Shown piece by piece: positions 41,827 through 54,794 of a stretch of DNA of 62,461 nt; position 1 is the stretch's first letter; every line of letters starts with the position of its first letter. Where the stretch lies: positions 1-62,461 of the forward strand of contig DATKZY010000157.1 in assembly GCA_035527715.1 (NCBI GenBank), in the 5' to 3' direction. This stretch comes from DSUN01 sp035527715 (lineage in GTDB: Bacteria > Planctomycetota > PUPC01 > DSUN01). The notes under the pieces are model-generated. The model was not told where the DNA came from. It saw only the letters and a list, made by a program, of their open reading frames with translations, and made no database searches. The position numbers and the translations under genes are program-made.

Positions 41827-43982
41827 TGGCCTTTCCTTTCCGTCGTGGCCCGCGGCTGCTGCGGCCGGCCGCGGCGCTGCCCGAGCAGCCAGGTGTACAG
41901 CTCCTCGTTCGCATAGGTCGCCGTCCACGAGTCGTGCCCGGCGTCGGGGTAGACGGTCAGCTTCACCCGGCCCCCCACCGCGGTGAGGGCGTCCACCATC
42001 TCGCGGCTGCGCGCGACGGGGACCACGCTGTCCTTGCCGCCGTGGAAGACCCAGAGGGGCACGTCCTTGATCCGCTCGGCGTCGCGCGGGTCGCCGCCGC
42101 CACAGATGGGCACGACCGCGGCGAAGCGGTCGGGGTGCTCCATCGCGAGCATCCAGCTTCCGAAGCCGCCCATGCTCAGGCCGGTGAGGTAGATGCGATC
42201 GGGGTCGATCGGGTACTTGTCGGCCACTTCGTTCAGCAGGTCGTCGAGCAGCGGCGCGCTCCACCACACGCCCTTCGGGCACTGGGGCGAGATGACGATG
42301 AATGGGAAGTCCTTGCGGGTCTTCACAAGCTTCGGCGGGCCGTGGACCTCGACGACCTTGAGGTCGTCGCCGCGCTCGCCGGCGCCGTGGAGGAAGAGGA
42401 TGGTCGGCCACCTCTTCGCCTTGTCGGCCTCGGCGCCGGGCGGCAGGTGGACGAGGTAGCGGAGGGGCACGAGGTCGCCCGTCTTCTTCTTCAGGCCGTG
42501 CCACCAGCGGGTATCGCGTGCCGCGGGGCCGGTGCGGTCGGTCGCGGGGGTGCCGGGCGTGGTCTCGTGGAGCCCGGCCAGGATGACCGCGCCGTCCGAA
42601 CTGCGCTCGAACCCGCCGACCATCTCCCATTTCAGGTAGTCGGCGAGCGTCTCGGCCTGCTCGCGGGCGACGGCAGGCTCAACCCCGAGCTGCCTGGGCA
42701 GCTCGACGGTCAGCGGGAGCTTGAGGCCCCACCATCGGAGCGGCTCCGGCTGGCGGAAGAGCGTGAGGAAGCGCTTCGTGACCGTGCCATCGTCCTGGCG
42801 GACCTCGACGATGGCGCCGTACCGGCCGGGCCTCTTCGCGTCGGTGACCTCGGCGTAGGCCGCGTCGTAGAACGTCGCCTTCAGCGTGTAGGGGCCGATG
42901 AGGTCCTCGACGAGGGAGGGGCGCTCGAAGTCGGCCGCGGGAAACTTCTCGCCGCTGAAGACGCACGGCCGGAAGACCACCTCTTCGCGCTCGAACGCGC
43001 GCGTGCGCTCGGCGTCGGCGTTGGGCAGCTCGAGCGTCGCGACGGGCTGGCCATCCACGAAGACGGCCAGCGGGCCATACGTTGTCCCGCGCGCAGGCAT
43101 CGGCAGCGAGAGGCGGGCGACCCGCAGCCGCCCGTCTGCCGCCAGTTCGCCCCGCGCGAGCGTCCGCCCGGCCTCGGCGACGCGCACGCGCGCTCCCTGG
43201 CTCGCGGCCACGTGGACCCTTGTCCTGCGGAAGCGCTCGTAGTAGCCCGTCGCGGAGGCGCACACAGGCGGGCTGGCGTCGGCGGACAGCCGGAGCCGCT
43301 GCATTTTCCTGGTGTCGAACTGGGCGCCGGCGATGGGGGACCAGCGGAGCTGCGTCCGCTCCCCTGCCCCATCCGCATCGTTGGCGTAGACCTGGAAGCC
43401 GATGTCGCGCCCGACGGCAGGCTGGATCGCGAGGCCCTCCCACGGCAGGAGGGCCTCGATCACGTAGCCCGTCGCCGTCCTCGCGCGGGCGACGCTCGCA
43501 GCCAGCGTCACCTTCTTCAATTCCTCGGTCTTCCGGTAGTCCCAGAGCCGCGTCCGGGGCTCAGGGTGCTTCGGGTCCAGGCCGGGCGCGATCGTCGCCT
43601 GCCAGGTGTCCGGGCCTCCAACCTCGGACGCGACGAACAGCTCGACCGAGTCCCCCTCCCAGAGGCGGTCTTCCCTCTCGTGCTCCACGAAGGCGTCATC
43701 CGTCACATCAATGTGCGCGAGGAGGCCCCGCTCGTCCCAGCCGAGGCGCACGGCGGCATCGAAGTCGGCCGTCGGCTTCCGCGCCCCGTCCGCATACAGC
43801 ACGGCGACGCGGAATCCCCGCTCCCCCCAGTCGTCCAGCTTGCCGTCCACCGTGATCCCCGTCAGGCGAGGGACGTCGAAGACGGCGGCCCGGGTGGCCG
43901 TCGGGGCCGCCGGCGGCCTGGTGCACGCGGCGAGGGCGCAGGCGGCCGCCGCCAGGAGCAACGAGCGGAAACAGCGACCCAT
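41823..43982 (-). CDS. Lipoprotein with CBM9-like and esterase domains
   Basis: The 719-aa protein has a lipobox (ALAAC near residue 20). Residues about 35-260 form a CBM9/DOMON-like module (TVDGKLDDWGERGFRVAVLYADG, WEGDSVELFVAS). A middle beta region follows. Residues about 490-700 form an alpha/beta-hydrolase of the phospholipase or dienelactone type: LFLHGAGERGDD (oxyanion), GLSMGGFGSW (nucleophile), GGKDSVVPV (acid), PDAGHDSW (histidine). Likely deacylates surface-bound polysaccharide. It overlaps the FAD oxidoreductase by 4 bp. Confidence 0.87.
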   Translation of the reverse strand: MGRCFRSLLLAAAACALAACTRPPAAPTATRAAVFDVPRLTGITVDGKLDDWGERGFRVAVLYADGARKPTADFDAAVRLGWDERGLLAHIDVTDDAFVEHEREDRLWEGDSVELFVASEVGGPDTWQATIAPGLDPKHPEPRTRLWDYRKTEELKKVTLAASVARARTATGYVIEALLPWEGLAIQPAVGRDIGFQVYANDADGAGERTQLRWSPIAGAQFDTRKMQRLRLSADASPPVCASATGYYERFRRTRVHVAASQGARVRVAEAGRTLARGELAADGRLRVARLSLPMPARGTTYGPLAVFVDGQPVATLELPNADAERTRAFEREEVVFRPCVFSGEKFPAADFERPSLVEDLIGPYTLKATFYDAAYAEVTDAKRPGRYGAIVEVRQDDGTVTKRFLTLFRQPEPLRWWGLKLPLTVELPRQLGVEPAVAREQAETLADYLKWEMVGGFERSSDGAVILAGLHETTPGTPATDRTGPAARDTRWWHGLKKKTGDLVPLRYLVHLPPGAEADKAKRWPTILFLHGAGERGDDLKVVEVHGPPKLVKTRKDFPFIVISPQCPKGVWWSAPLLDDLLNEVADKYPIDPDRIYLTGLSMGGFGSWMLAMEHPDRFAAVVPICGGGDPRDAERIKDVPLWVFHGGKDSVVPVARSREMVDALTAVGGRVKLTVYPDAGHDSWTATYANEELYTWLLGQRRGRPQQPRATTERKGQ

Positions 43983-44047
43983 CGCAAGGCTCCTCAGAGG
44001 GCCTCCCTGGTCCGCAGCCGGTTCCGCACGGGTCTGCGGCCGGGCTG

Positions 44048-44077
44048 ATTCTAGCGGATGGCCCTGGGGGCTGTAAA
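44048..44077 (-). promoter_or_regulatory. Promoter of the esterase - FAD oxidoreductase operon
   Basis: Minus strand: TTTACA (44072-44077), 18-bp spacer, TAGAAT (44048-44053), about 65 bp before ATG 43982. Confidence 0.5.
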
Positions 44078-44081
44078 GGGG

Positions 44082-45212
44082 CTATGGCTGAAGGAGGATG
44101 AGGGTGACCTCGGGCGGGCTGAGCAGGCGCATGGGGGCGCCGAAGGTGCCGGCGCCGCGGCTGACGTAGAGGGCAGAGCCCTCGCCAAGGTCGTAGCGCC
44201 CGATGGTGTACTGGCAGAAGAGCATCAGCAGCCAGCGCGCGGGAAAGACCTGGCCGCCGTGGATGTGCCCGGAGAGCTGGAGGTCGAACCGCCCGGCCGA
44301 GCCCTTCTCGATGTAGGGGCGGTGCTTGAGCAGGAGGACGAAATCCGCACGGTCGCGGCCCGGCAGGATGCGGCCTTCCTCGTCCGGCGCGATCAGGCCC
44401 AGCCGCGCGGCGGCATAGTCGTCCACCCCGGCCACCAGGAGGCCGGGGGCGACGCGGATGCACTGGTTGCGGAGCAGCCCGAAGCCGGCGGCCTCGATGA
44501 GCGGCAGCGAGTGCTGGAGGCCGCGGTAGAACTCGTGGTTGCCGGTGACCGCGAGCTTGCCGAGGGGCGCGTGGACTTCGGCCAGCATCGCGGCCAGCCC
44601 GGCCACGTGCTCGCCCGCCTCGTCGGCGAAGTCGCCCGTGAAGACCAACAGGTCGGGCCGCGCCTCGCGGATGCGCTCGATCACCCTGGCCAGCCGGCCG
44701 CGGCTCATCAGGGCGTTGAGGTGCAGATCGGTCACCTGCACGATGCGAATGGGCTTCGACCCCGGCGGCAACTGCGGGGCGTGGACCGCGAGCGTCTCGA
44801 GCTGCACGGCCCACGGCTCGACGAAACCCCAGGCGGAGAGGACGACGACCACCGCGACCACTGCGAGCGCCAGCGCCCGCGCCGGGATCCGCGCGCGGCC
44901 AACGCCCGGCCACGCCCGGGCGAGGAGCCGGAGCGCCAGGTTCCAGGCGTCCGCGGCCAGGCACATCCCCCCGAACCACATCGTGGCCGCGACCCACCAG
45001 TGGCTCACCAGGCCCGTCGCCGTCGCCGCCCGCCGCCACCCCGCGGCCTCGAACACCCGGGAGAGGAAGAAGGCGGCCCCTACCGCCAGGAGCCAGCCGA
45101 TGACTAGCGCGCGCCACGGGCCACGCGCCGGCACGGCCCGCCGCAGCTTCCAGTACACATAGAGCTGCGAAGCCGCAAAGCAGGCGACGACGGCAAGCAG
45201 GAAAGCGACCAT
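44082..45212 (-). CDS. Membrane-anchored metallophosphoesterase (YkuE-like)
   Basis: The 376-aa protein begins with several transmembrane helices (about residues 1-20, 35-52, 68-90, 110-130). The calcineurin-like domain follows with all metal motifs: VTDLHLN, VFTGDFAD, GNHEFYRG, LLLKHRPY and LSGHIHGGQVF. The family hydrolyses phosphodiesters or lipid intermediates at the membrane (UDP-diacylglucosamine hydrolase or YkuE-type). It has its own promoter at 45257-45285 and is therefore separate from pyrG. Confidence 0.9.
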   Translation of the reverse strand: MVAFLLAVVACFAASQLYVYWKLRRAVPARGPWRALVIGWLLAVGAAFFLSRVFEAAGWRRAATATGLVSHWWVAATMWFGGMCLAADAWNLALRLLARAWPGVGRARIPARALALAVVAVVVVLSAWGFVEPWAVQLETLAVHAPQLPPGSKPIRIVQVTDLHLNALMSRGRLARVIERIREARPDLLVFTGDFADEAGEHVAGLAAMLAEVHAPLGKLAVTGNHEFYRGLQHSLPLIEAAGFGLLRNQCIRVAPGLLVAGVDDYAAARLGLIAPDEEGRILPGRDRADFVLLLKHRPYIEKGSAGRFDLQLSGHIHGGQVFPARWLLMLFCQYTIGRYDLGEGSALYVSRGAGTFGAPMRLLSPPEVTLILLQP

Positions 45213-45256
45213 GCGGACCCCACAGAGGTCAGGGAATCAGGGGGACGGGGCAGACG

Positions 45257-45285
45257 ATTGTAGCCGGCCCCGAGGAAGGCTGCAA
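45257..45285 (-). promoter_or_regulatory. Promoter of the metallophosphoesterase gene
   Basis: Minus strand: TTGCAG (45280-45285), 17-bp spacer, TACAAT (45257-45262), between pyrG and the gene. Confidence 0.55.
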
Positions 45286-45308
45286 CCTCGGCCGCGGCGG
45301 CCCGGCAC

Positions 45309-46922
<1,614 letters not shown>

Positions 46923-46987
46923 TATCGAGAACTCCCGCGTCAAACGGTTTGCCCAGTCCCGATGGATTGCGCCTTCGACTGAGGTCT

Positions 46988-47066
46988 CGTGACGCGTGAC
47001 GCGTGACGCGTGACAAGACAGAGCCACAGACGTTGTCTTCTCTTCTCACGCGTCACGGGTCACGCG

Positions 47067-47069
<3 letters not shown>
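46988..47069. repeat. GTGACGC-unit palindrome in the carB-pyrG spacer, containing the carB stop
   Basis: Left arm 46988-47013 is (GTGACGC)x3 plus GTGAC. Right arm 47046-47069 is the complementary TCACGCG/TCACGGG units. The carB stop codon TGA (complement at 47067-47069) is the first triplet of the array read in the carB direction. The transcript can fold into a long GC-rich hairpin. Confidence 0.85.
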
Positions 47070-50273
<3,204 letters not shown>

Positions 50274-50278
50274 GTGGC

Positions 50279-51034
50279 TCAGCTCCGCACGTGCACGCCC
50301 CGGTCGCGCAGGTAGTCCTTGACCGCCGCGATAGTGTACTGCCCGTAGTGGAAAATGGAAGCGGCGAGCGCGGCATCCGCCTTGCCCTCGGTGAGCACGC
50401 GCAGCATGTCCTCGGGGCCGCCCGCGCCGCCCGAGGCGATGACGGGAATGGTCACGGCCTCGCTCACCGCAGCGGTCAGCTCGATGTCGTAGCCGGCCGT
50501 GTGGCCGTCGGCGTCAATCGAGGTCAGCAGGATTTCGCCCGCGCCCAGTTCCTCCGCCTCGCGCACCCAGGCCAGAGCGTCGAGGCCGGTGGGCGTGTGC
50601 CCGGCGTCCACGTAGACCTCCCAGCCGGCGCCCACTCGCTTGGCGTCCACGGCGACCACGATGCACTGGGCGCCGAAGGCCTCGGCCCCCTCGCGGATGA
50701 GGTGTTTCTGGCGGACGGCTGCGGTGTTGATCGAGACCTTGTCGGCCCCGGCCTTGAGCAGTGCGCGGATGTCGTCGAGGCCGCGGATGCCGCCGCCGAC
50801 GGTGAAGGGGATGAAGACCTGTTCGGCCACGCGGCTGACCAGCTCGCGAATGGTCTTGCGGGCCTCGAGGGTCGCCGTGATGTCGAGGAACACCAGCTCG
50901 TCGGCCCCCGCGTCGCTGTAGGCCCGCCCGCAGTCCACCGGGTCGCCCGCGTCGCGCAGGCTCACGAACGACCGGCCCTTCACCACGCGGCCGTTCTTCA
51001 CGTCGAGGCAGGGGATGATGCGCTTGGCAACCAT
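50279..51034 (-). CDS. hisF: Imidazole glycerol phosphate synthase cyclase subunit
   Basis: HisF cyclises PRFAR with ammonia from HisH to give IGP and AICAR, linking histidine and purine synthesis. The 251-aa TIM barrel starts MVAKRIIPCLDVKNGRVVKG with catalytic Asp11. The second catalytic aspartate lies in the VDAGHTPTGLDALAW region. The phosphate loops are intact (VGGGIRG and ASGGAGGPED). hisH is immediately upstream in the operon and carB follows after 5 bp. No other his gene is in the window, so hisHF is placed with other glutamine amidotransferases, not in a his operon. Confidence 0.97.
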   Translation of the reverse strand: MVAKRIIPCLDVKNGRVVKGRSFVSLRDAGDPVDCGRAYSDAGADELVFLDITATLEARKTIRELVSRVAEQVFIPFTVGGGIRGLDDIRALLKAGADKVSINTAAVRQKHLIREGAEAFGAQCIVVAVDAKRVGAGWEVYVDAGHTPTGLDALAWVREAEELGAGEILLTSIDADGHTAGYDIELTAAVSEAVTIPVIASGGAGGPEDMLRVLTEGKADAALAASIFHYGQYTIAAVKDYLRDRGVHVRS

Positions 51035-51067
51035 GGTCCTACCGGTCTTCTCTTTGTTGCCGGCGAG

Positions 51068-51165
51068 GATGATTGGATGAATGGATGGCTGGATGGATGA
51101 AGCAGCCGCACCATTCGGCCCCTCTTTCATCCATCCATTCATCCACCCATCCATTCATCCCCTCA
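51068..51165. repeat. GGAT-unit palindrome in the hisH-hisF spacer
   Basis: Left arm 51068-51101 is made of GGAT/GAAT tetramers and the right arm 51126-51161 of the complementary ATCC/ATTC tetramers, with a 24-bp loop. The hisH stop (51163-51165) abuts the right arm with three intervening bases. Confidence 0.8.
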
Positions 51166-51777
51166 CGGGGTTGTGCACAAACTACAGAAGTTCTCCAGCA
51201 TCCTCAACCCCGTCGGCCCCGATTTCTCGGGGTGGAACTGGGTGGCAAAGACGTTGCCGCTCTGCACCGCCGAGGCGTAGCGGACGCCGTACTCGGTCGA
51301 GCCGATGACGACGGCCGCGTCGTCCGGCTGCGCGTAGTACGAGTGGGCGAAGTAGAAGAATCTCTGGTCGGGGATGCCCTCGAACAGCGGCGACGGGCGT
51401 TCCTGGCGCACCTGGTTCCAGCCCATGTGGGGCACCTTGAGGTCGCCGACGCCGAATCGCACGACCTTGCCGGGCACGATGGCCAGCCCCTCGTGGCGGC
51501 CGTGCTCGGAGCTTTCGGCGAAGAGGAGCTGAAGGCCCAGGCAGATGCCGAGAAACGGCCTGCCCGACCCCGCGACCTGCCGCAGTGGCTCGACAAGGCC
51601 GAGGCCCCCCAGGTTCTCCATCGCCCGCTGGAACGCCCCGACACCGGGGAAGATCACCCCGTCGGCGGCCAGGATGGCGGCGGACTCCGACGTGACCGTG
51701 CCCTCGACCCCAAGCCGGTCGAGCGCGCTTTTCACGCTCTTCAGGTTCCCCAGACCATAGTCCACGATGGCGATCAT
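51163..51777 (-). CDS. hisH: Imidazole glycerol phosphate synthase glutaminase subunit
   Basis: HisH hydrolyses glutamine and passes ammonia to HisF. The 204-aa class I glutaminase has the nucleophile elbow GICLGLQLLF and the catalytic His-Glu pair in TQFHPEKSG; MIAIVDYGLGNL and VIFPGVGAF are typical. ATG 51777 was chosen as it starts at MIAIVDYG. It is next to hisF, separated by 128 bp filled by a GGAT-unit palindrome. Confidence 0.97.
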   Translation of the reverse strand: MIAIVDYGLGNLKSVKSALDRLGVEGTVTSESAAILAADGVIFPGVGAFQRAMENLGGLGLVEPLRQVAGSGRPFLGICLGLQLLFAESSEHGRHEGLAIVPGKVVRFGVGDLKVPHMGWNQVRQERPSPLFEGIPDQRFFYFAHSYYAQPDDAAVVIGSTEYGVRYASAVQSGNVFATQFHPEKSGPTGLRMLENFCSLCTTP

Positions 51778-51792
51778 CAGCAGCACTCGCAG

Positions 51793-51879
51793 GACGCGTG
51801 ACGCGTGACGCGTGATAGGAACATGTCCACGGCGGAGCCCTCTTCTTGTCACGCGTCACGGGTCACGCGTCACGGGTCA
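51793..51879. repeat. GTGACGC-unit palindrome in the guaA-hisH spacer, containing the guaA stop
   Basis: Left arm 51793-51815 consists of GACGCGT-type 7-bp units. Right arm 51848-51879 consists of TCACGCG and TCACGGG units. The guaA stop TGA (complement 51877-51879) is the first triplet of the repeat, as for carB. Confidence 0.85.
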
Positions 51880-53493
51880 TTCCCACTCGATCGTGCTCGG
51901 CGGCTTCGAACTGATGTCGTAGAGCACGCGGTTCACGCCGTCCACCTCGTTGATGATGCGGGCGGACAAGCGCGCCATCAGGTCGTAGGGCAGCCGCACC
52001 CAGTCGGCCGTCATGCCGTCGCGGCTGGAGACGACGCGGACGGCGACGGCGAAGTCATAGGTCCGCGCGTCGCCCATCACGCCGACGCTCTTGACGGGCA
52101 GGAGCACGGCGAACGACTGCCAGATGGTGCCGTAGCCCTCCCAGCCCCGCATCTCCTCCTGCACGATGGCATCGGCCTCGCGCAGGATGTGCAGCCCCGA
52201 ACGCGTCACCTCGCCCACCACGCGCACGGCCAGCCCCGGGCCGGGGAATGGTTGCCGGTGCAGGGTGCCGGGGGGGAGGCCAAGCTCTCCGCCCAGCTCG
52301 CGCACCTCGTCCTTGAACAGCTCGCGGAGCGGCTCGATCAGCTCGAACTGGCTCCAGGCGGGCATGCCGCCGACGTTGTGGTGGCTCTTGATGCGGGCCG
52401 AGGGGCCGCCGAAGGCCGACTTGCTTTCGATGAGGTCGGGGAACAGCGTGCCCTGGGCCAGGAAGCGCGCGCCGCCGATCCGCTCCGCCTCCTCGGTGAA
52501 GACGCGGACGAATTCGTCCCCGATCGCCAGCCGCTTCTCCTCGGGATCCGTCAACCCCGCCAGGCGCCGCAGGAAGCGCTCGCTCGCGGCCACCGCGTCC
52601 ACCTTCAGGCCGATCAAGTCGCGGGCCATGCGCACGACTTCCTCGGCCTCGCCCGCGCGCAGCACCCCGTTGTCCACGAAGATGCACGTGAGCTGGTCGC
52701 CGATGGCGCGGTGGATGAGGGTGGCGACGACCGTGGAATCCACCCCGCCGCTGAGGCCGCACACCACGCGATCGGCGCCGACCCGCTGCTTGATGTCGGC
52801 CACGGCCTCCGCGATGAACGAGGCCATCGTCCAGTCGCCGCGGCAGCCGCAGATGTCGAAGAGGAAGTTGTGGAGCATGCGACTGCCCTGCGGCGTGTGG
52901 CTCACCTCGGGGTGGAACTGCACGGCGTAGATGCGGCGGGCCGGGTCGGCGAAGGCCGCGACCTCGACCGTGGGCGTGCGCGCCGTGACGGCCGCGCCGG
53001 CCGGCAGCTCGACCACGCGGTCGCCGTGGCTCATCCACACCTTCTCGGTGGCCTCGCAGCCGGCGAAGAAGCCGACGGGCTGGGGGAGCACAGGCGGGAC
53101 GCCTGTGCCACCAATCTGGGGGGTCTGGGGTGGCACAGGCATCTTGCCTGTGCCTTCCAGGATCTCGATGGTGGCGGGGCCGTATTCGCCGGCGTGGCCG
53201 CCCTCGACGCGGCCGCCGGCCATCTGCGCGAGAAGCTGCATGCCGTAGCAGATGCCCAGCACCGGCACGCCGAGGTCGAGCACCGCGCGGTCGCACGTGG
53301 GCGCGCCCGGTGCCCACACGCTCGACGGCCCGCCCGACAGGATGATGCCCTTCGGCTTCAGCGCGCGAATCGTGCCGAAGGGCACGTTGCACGGCTCGAG
53401 GCGGCAGTAGACATGGTGCTCGCGCACCCGCCGCGCGATGAGCTGGCTGTATTGGGAGCCGAAATCAAGGATCAGGATCGCGTCGTGGGTCAC
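51877..53493 (-). CDS. guaA: GMP synthase (glutamine hydrolysing), with an in-frame palindromic insertion
   Basis: GuaA aminates XMP to GMP using glutamine and ATP. The 538-aa protein has the glutaminase domain (nucleophile GICYGMQLLA, catalytic AVQFHPEVSH), the ATP-pyrophosphatase domain (VVCGLSGGVDSTVVA, P-loop) and the dimerisation domain ending PPSTIEWE. It is a little longer than usual. The excess is about 25 residues (GTGKMPVPPQTPQIGGTGVPP and flanks) between the IEILE strand and FFAGCEATEKVWMSHGD, encoded by a repeat element (53083-53158). All catalytic motifs remain, so the enzyme is probably active. Confidence 0.97.
   Translation of the reverse strand: MTHDAILILDFGSQYSQLIARRVREHHVYCRLEPCNVPFGTIRALKPKGIILSGGPSSVWAPGAPTCDRAVLDLGVPVLGICYGMQLLAQMAGGRVEGGHAGEYGPATIEILEGTGKMPVPPQTPQIGGTGVPPVLPQPVGFFAGCEATEKVWMSHGDRVVELPAGAAVTARTPTVEVAAFADPARRIYAVQFHPEVSHTPQGSRMLHNFLFDICGCRGDWTMASFIAEAVADIKQRVGADRVVCGLSGGVDSTVVATLIHRAIGDQLTCIFVDNGVLRAGEAEEVVRMARDLIGLKVDAVAASERFLRRLAGLTDPEEKRLAIGDEFVRVFTEEAERIGGARFLAQGTLFPDLIESKSAFGGPSARIKSHHNVGGMPAWSQFELIEPLRELFKDEVRELGGELGLPPGTLHRQPFPGPGLAVRVVGEVTRSGLHILREADAIVQEEMRGWEGYGTIWQSFAVLLPVKSVGVMGDARTYDFAVAVRVVSSRDGMTADWVRLPYDLMARLSARIINEVDGVNRVLYDISSKPPSTIEWE
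53083..53158. repeat. Palindromic repeat inserted in frame in guaA
   Basis: Two hairpins lie within the coding sequence. GCACAGGC-GGGAC-GCCTGTGC is at 53088-53108 and GGCACAGGC-ATCTT-GCCTGTGCC at 53132-53154, joined by CACCAATCTGGGGGGTCTGG-type sequence. They are related halves, like a miniature repeat. The insertion length keeps the frame and adds about 25 residues in a surface position. Confidence 0.8.
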
Positions 53494-53532
53494 TTCAGAA
53501 TTCCGATTCCCTATTCGCGATTGCCGAATTGG

Positions 53533-53623
53533 AGGAGGATGAATGGGAGAATGGATGATTGGATGGATGTAAGAGAGAACCCGTCCATGATTCTTTCATT
53601 CATCCATTCATCCACCCATCCAT

Positions 53624-53630
<7 letters not shown>
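53533..53630. repeat. GGAT-unit palindrome in the carA-guaA spacer, containing the carA stop
   Basis: Left arm 53533-53572 and right arm 53594-53630 are made of GGAT/GAAT tetramers and their complements. The carA stop TGA (complement 53624-53626) lies inside the first units of the repeat (GGATGAATGGATGG). Confidence 0.8.
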
Positions 53631-54730
<1,100 letters not shown>

Positions 54731-54794
54731 TCCCGTGCTTTCTTCCTACCCTGAATGGCATCTCACGACCCGCTCGGCGGCCCCAACGAACGGG

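Noticed and set aside
40087..42630. FAD oxidoreductase with a 268-residue N-terminal extension
   Set aside because: The extension is the antisense-like read-through of the overlapping esterase in another frame; ATG 41826 with AAAGG and the FAD loop right after it is the start.
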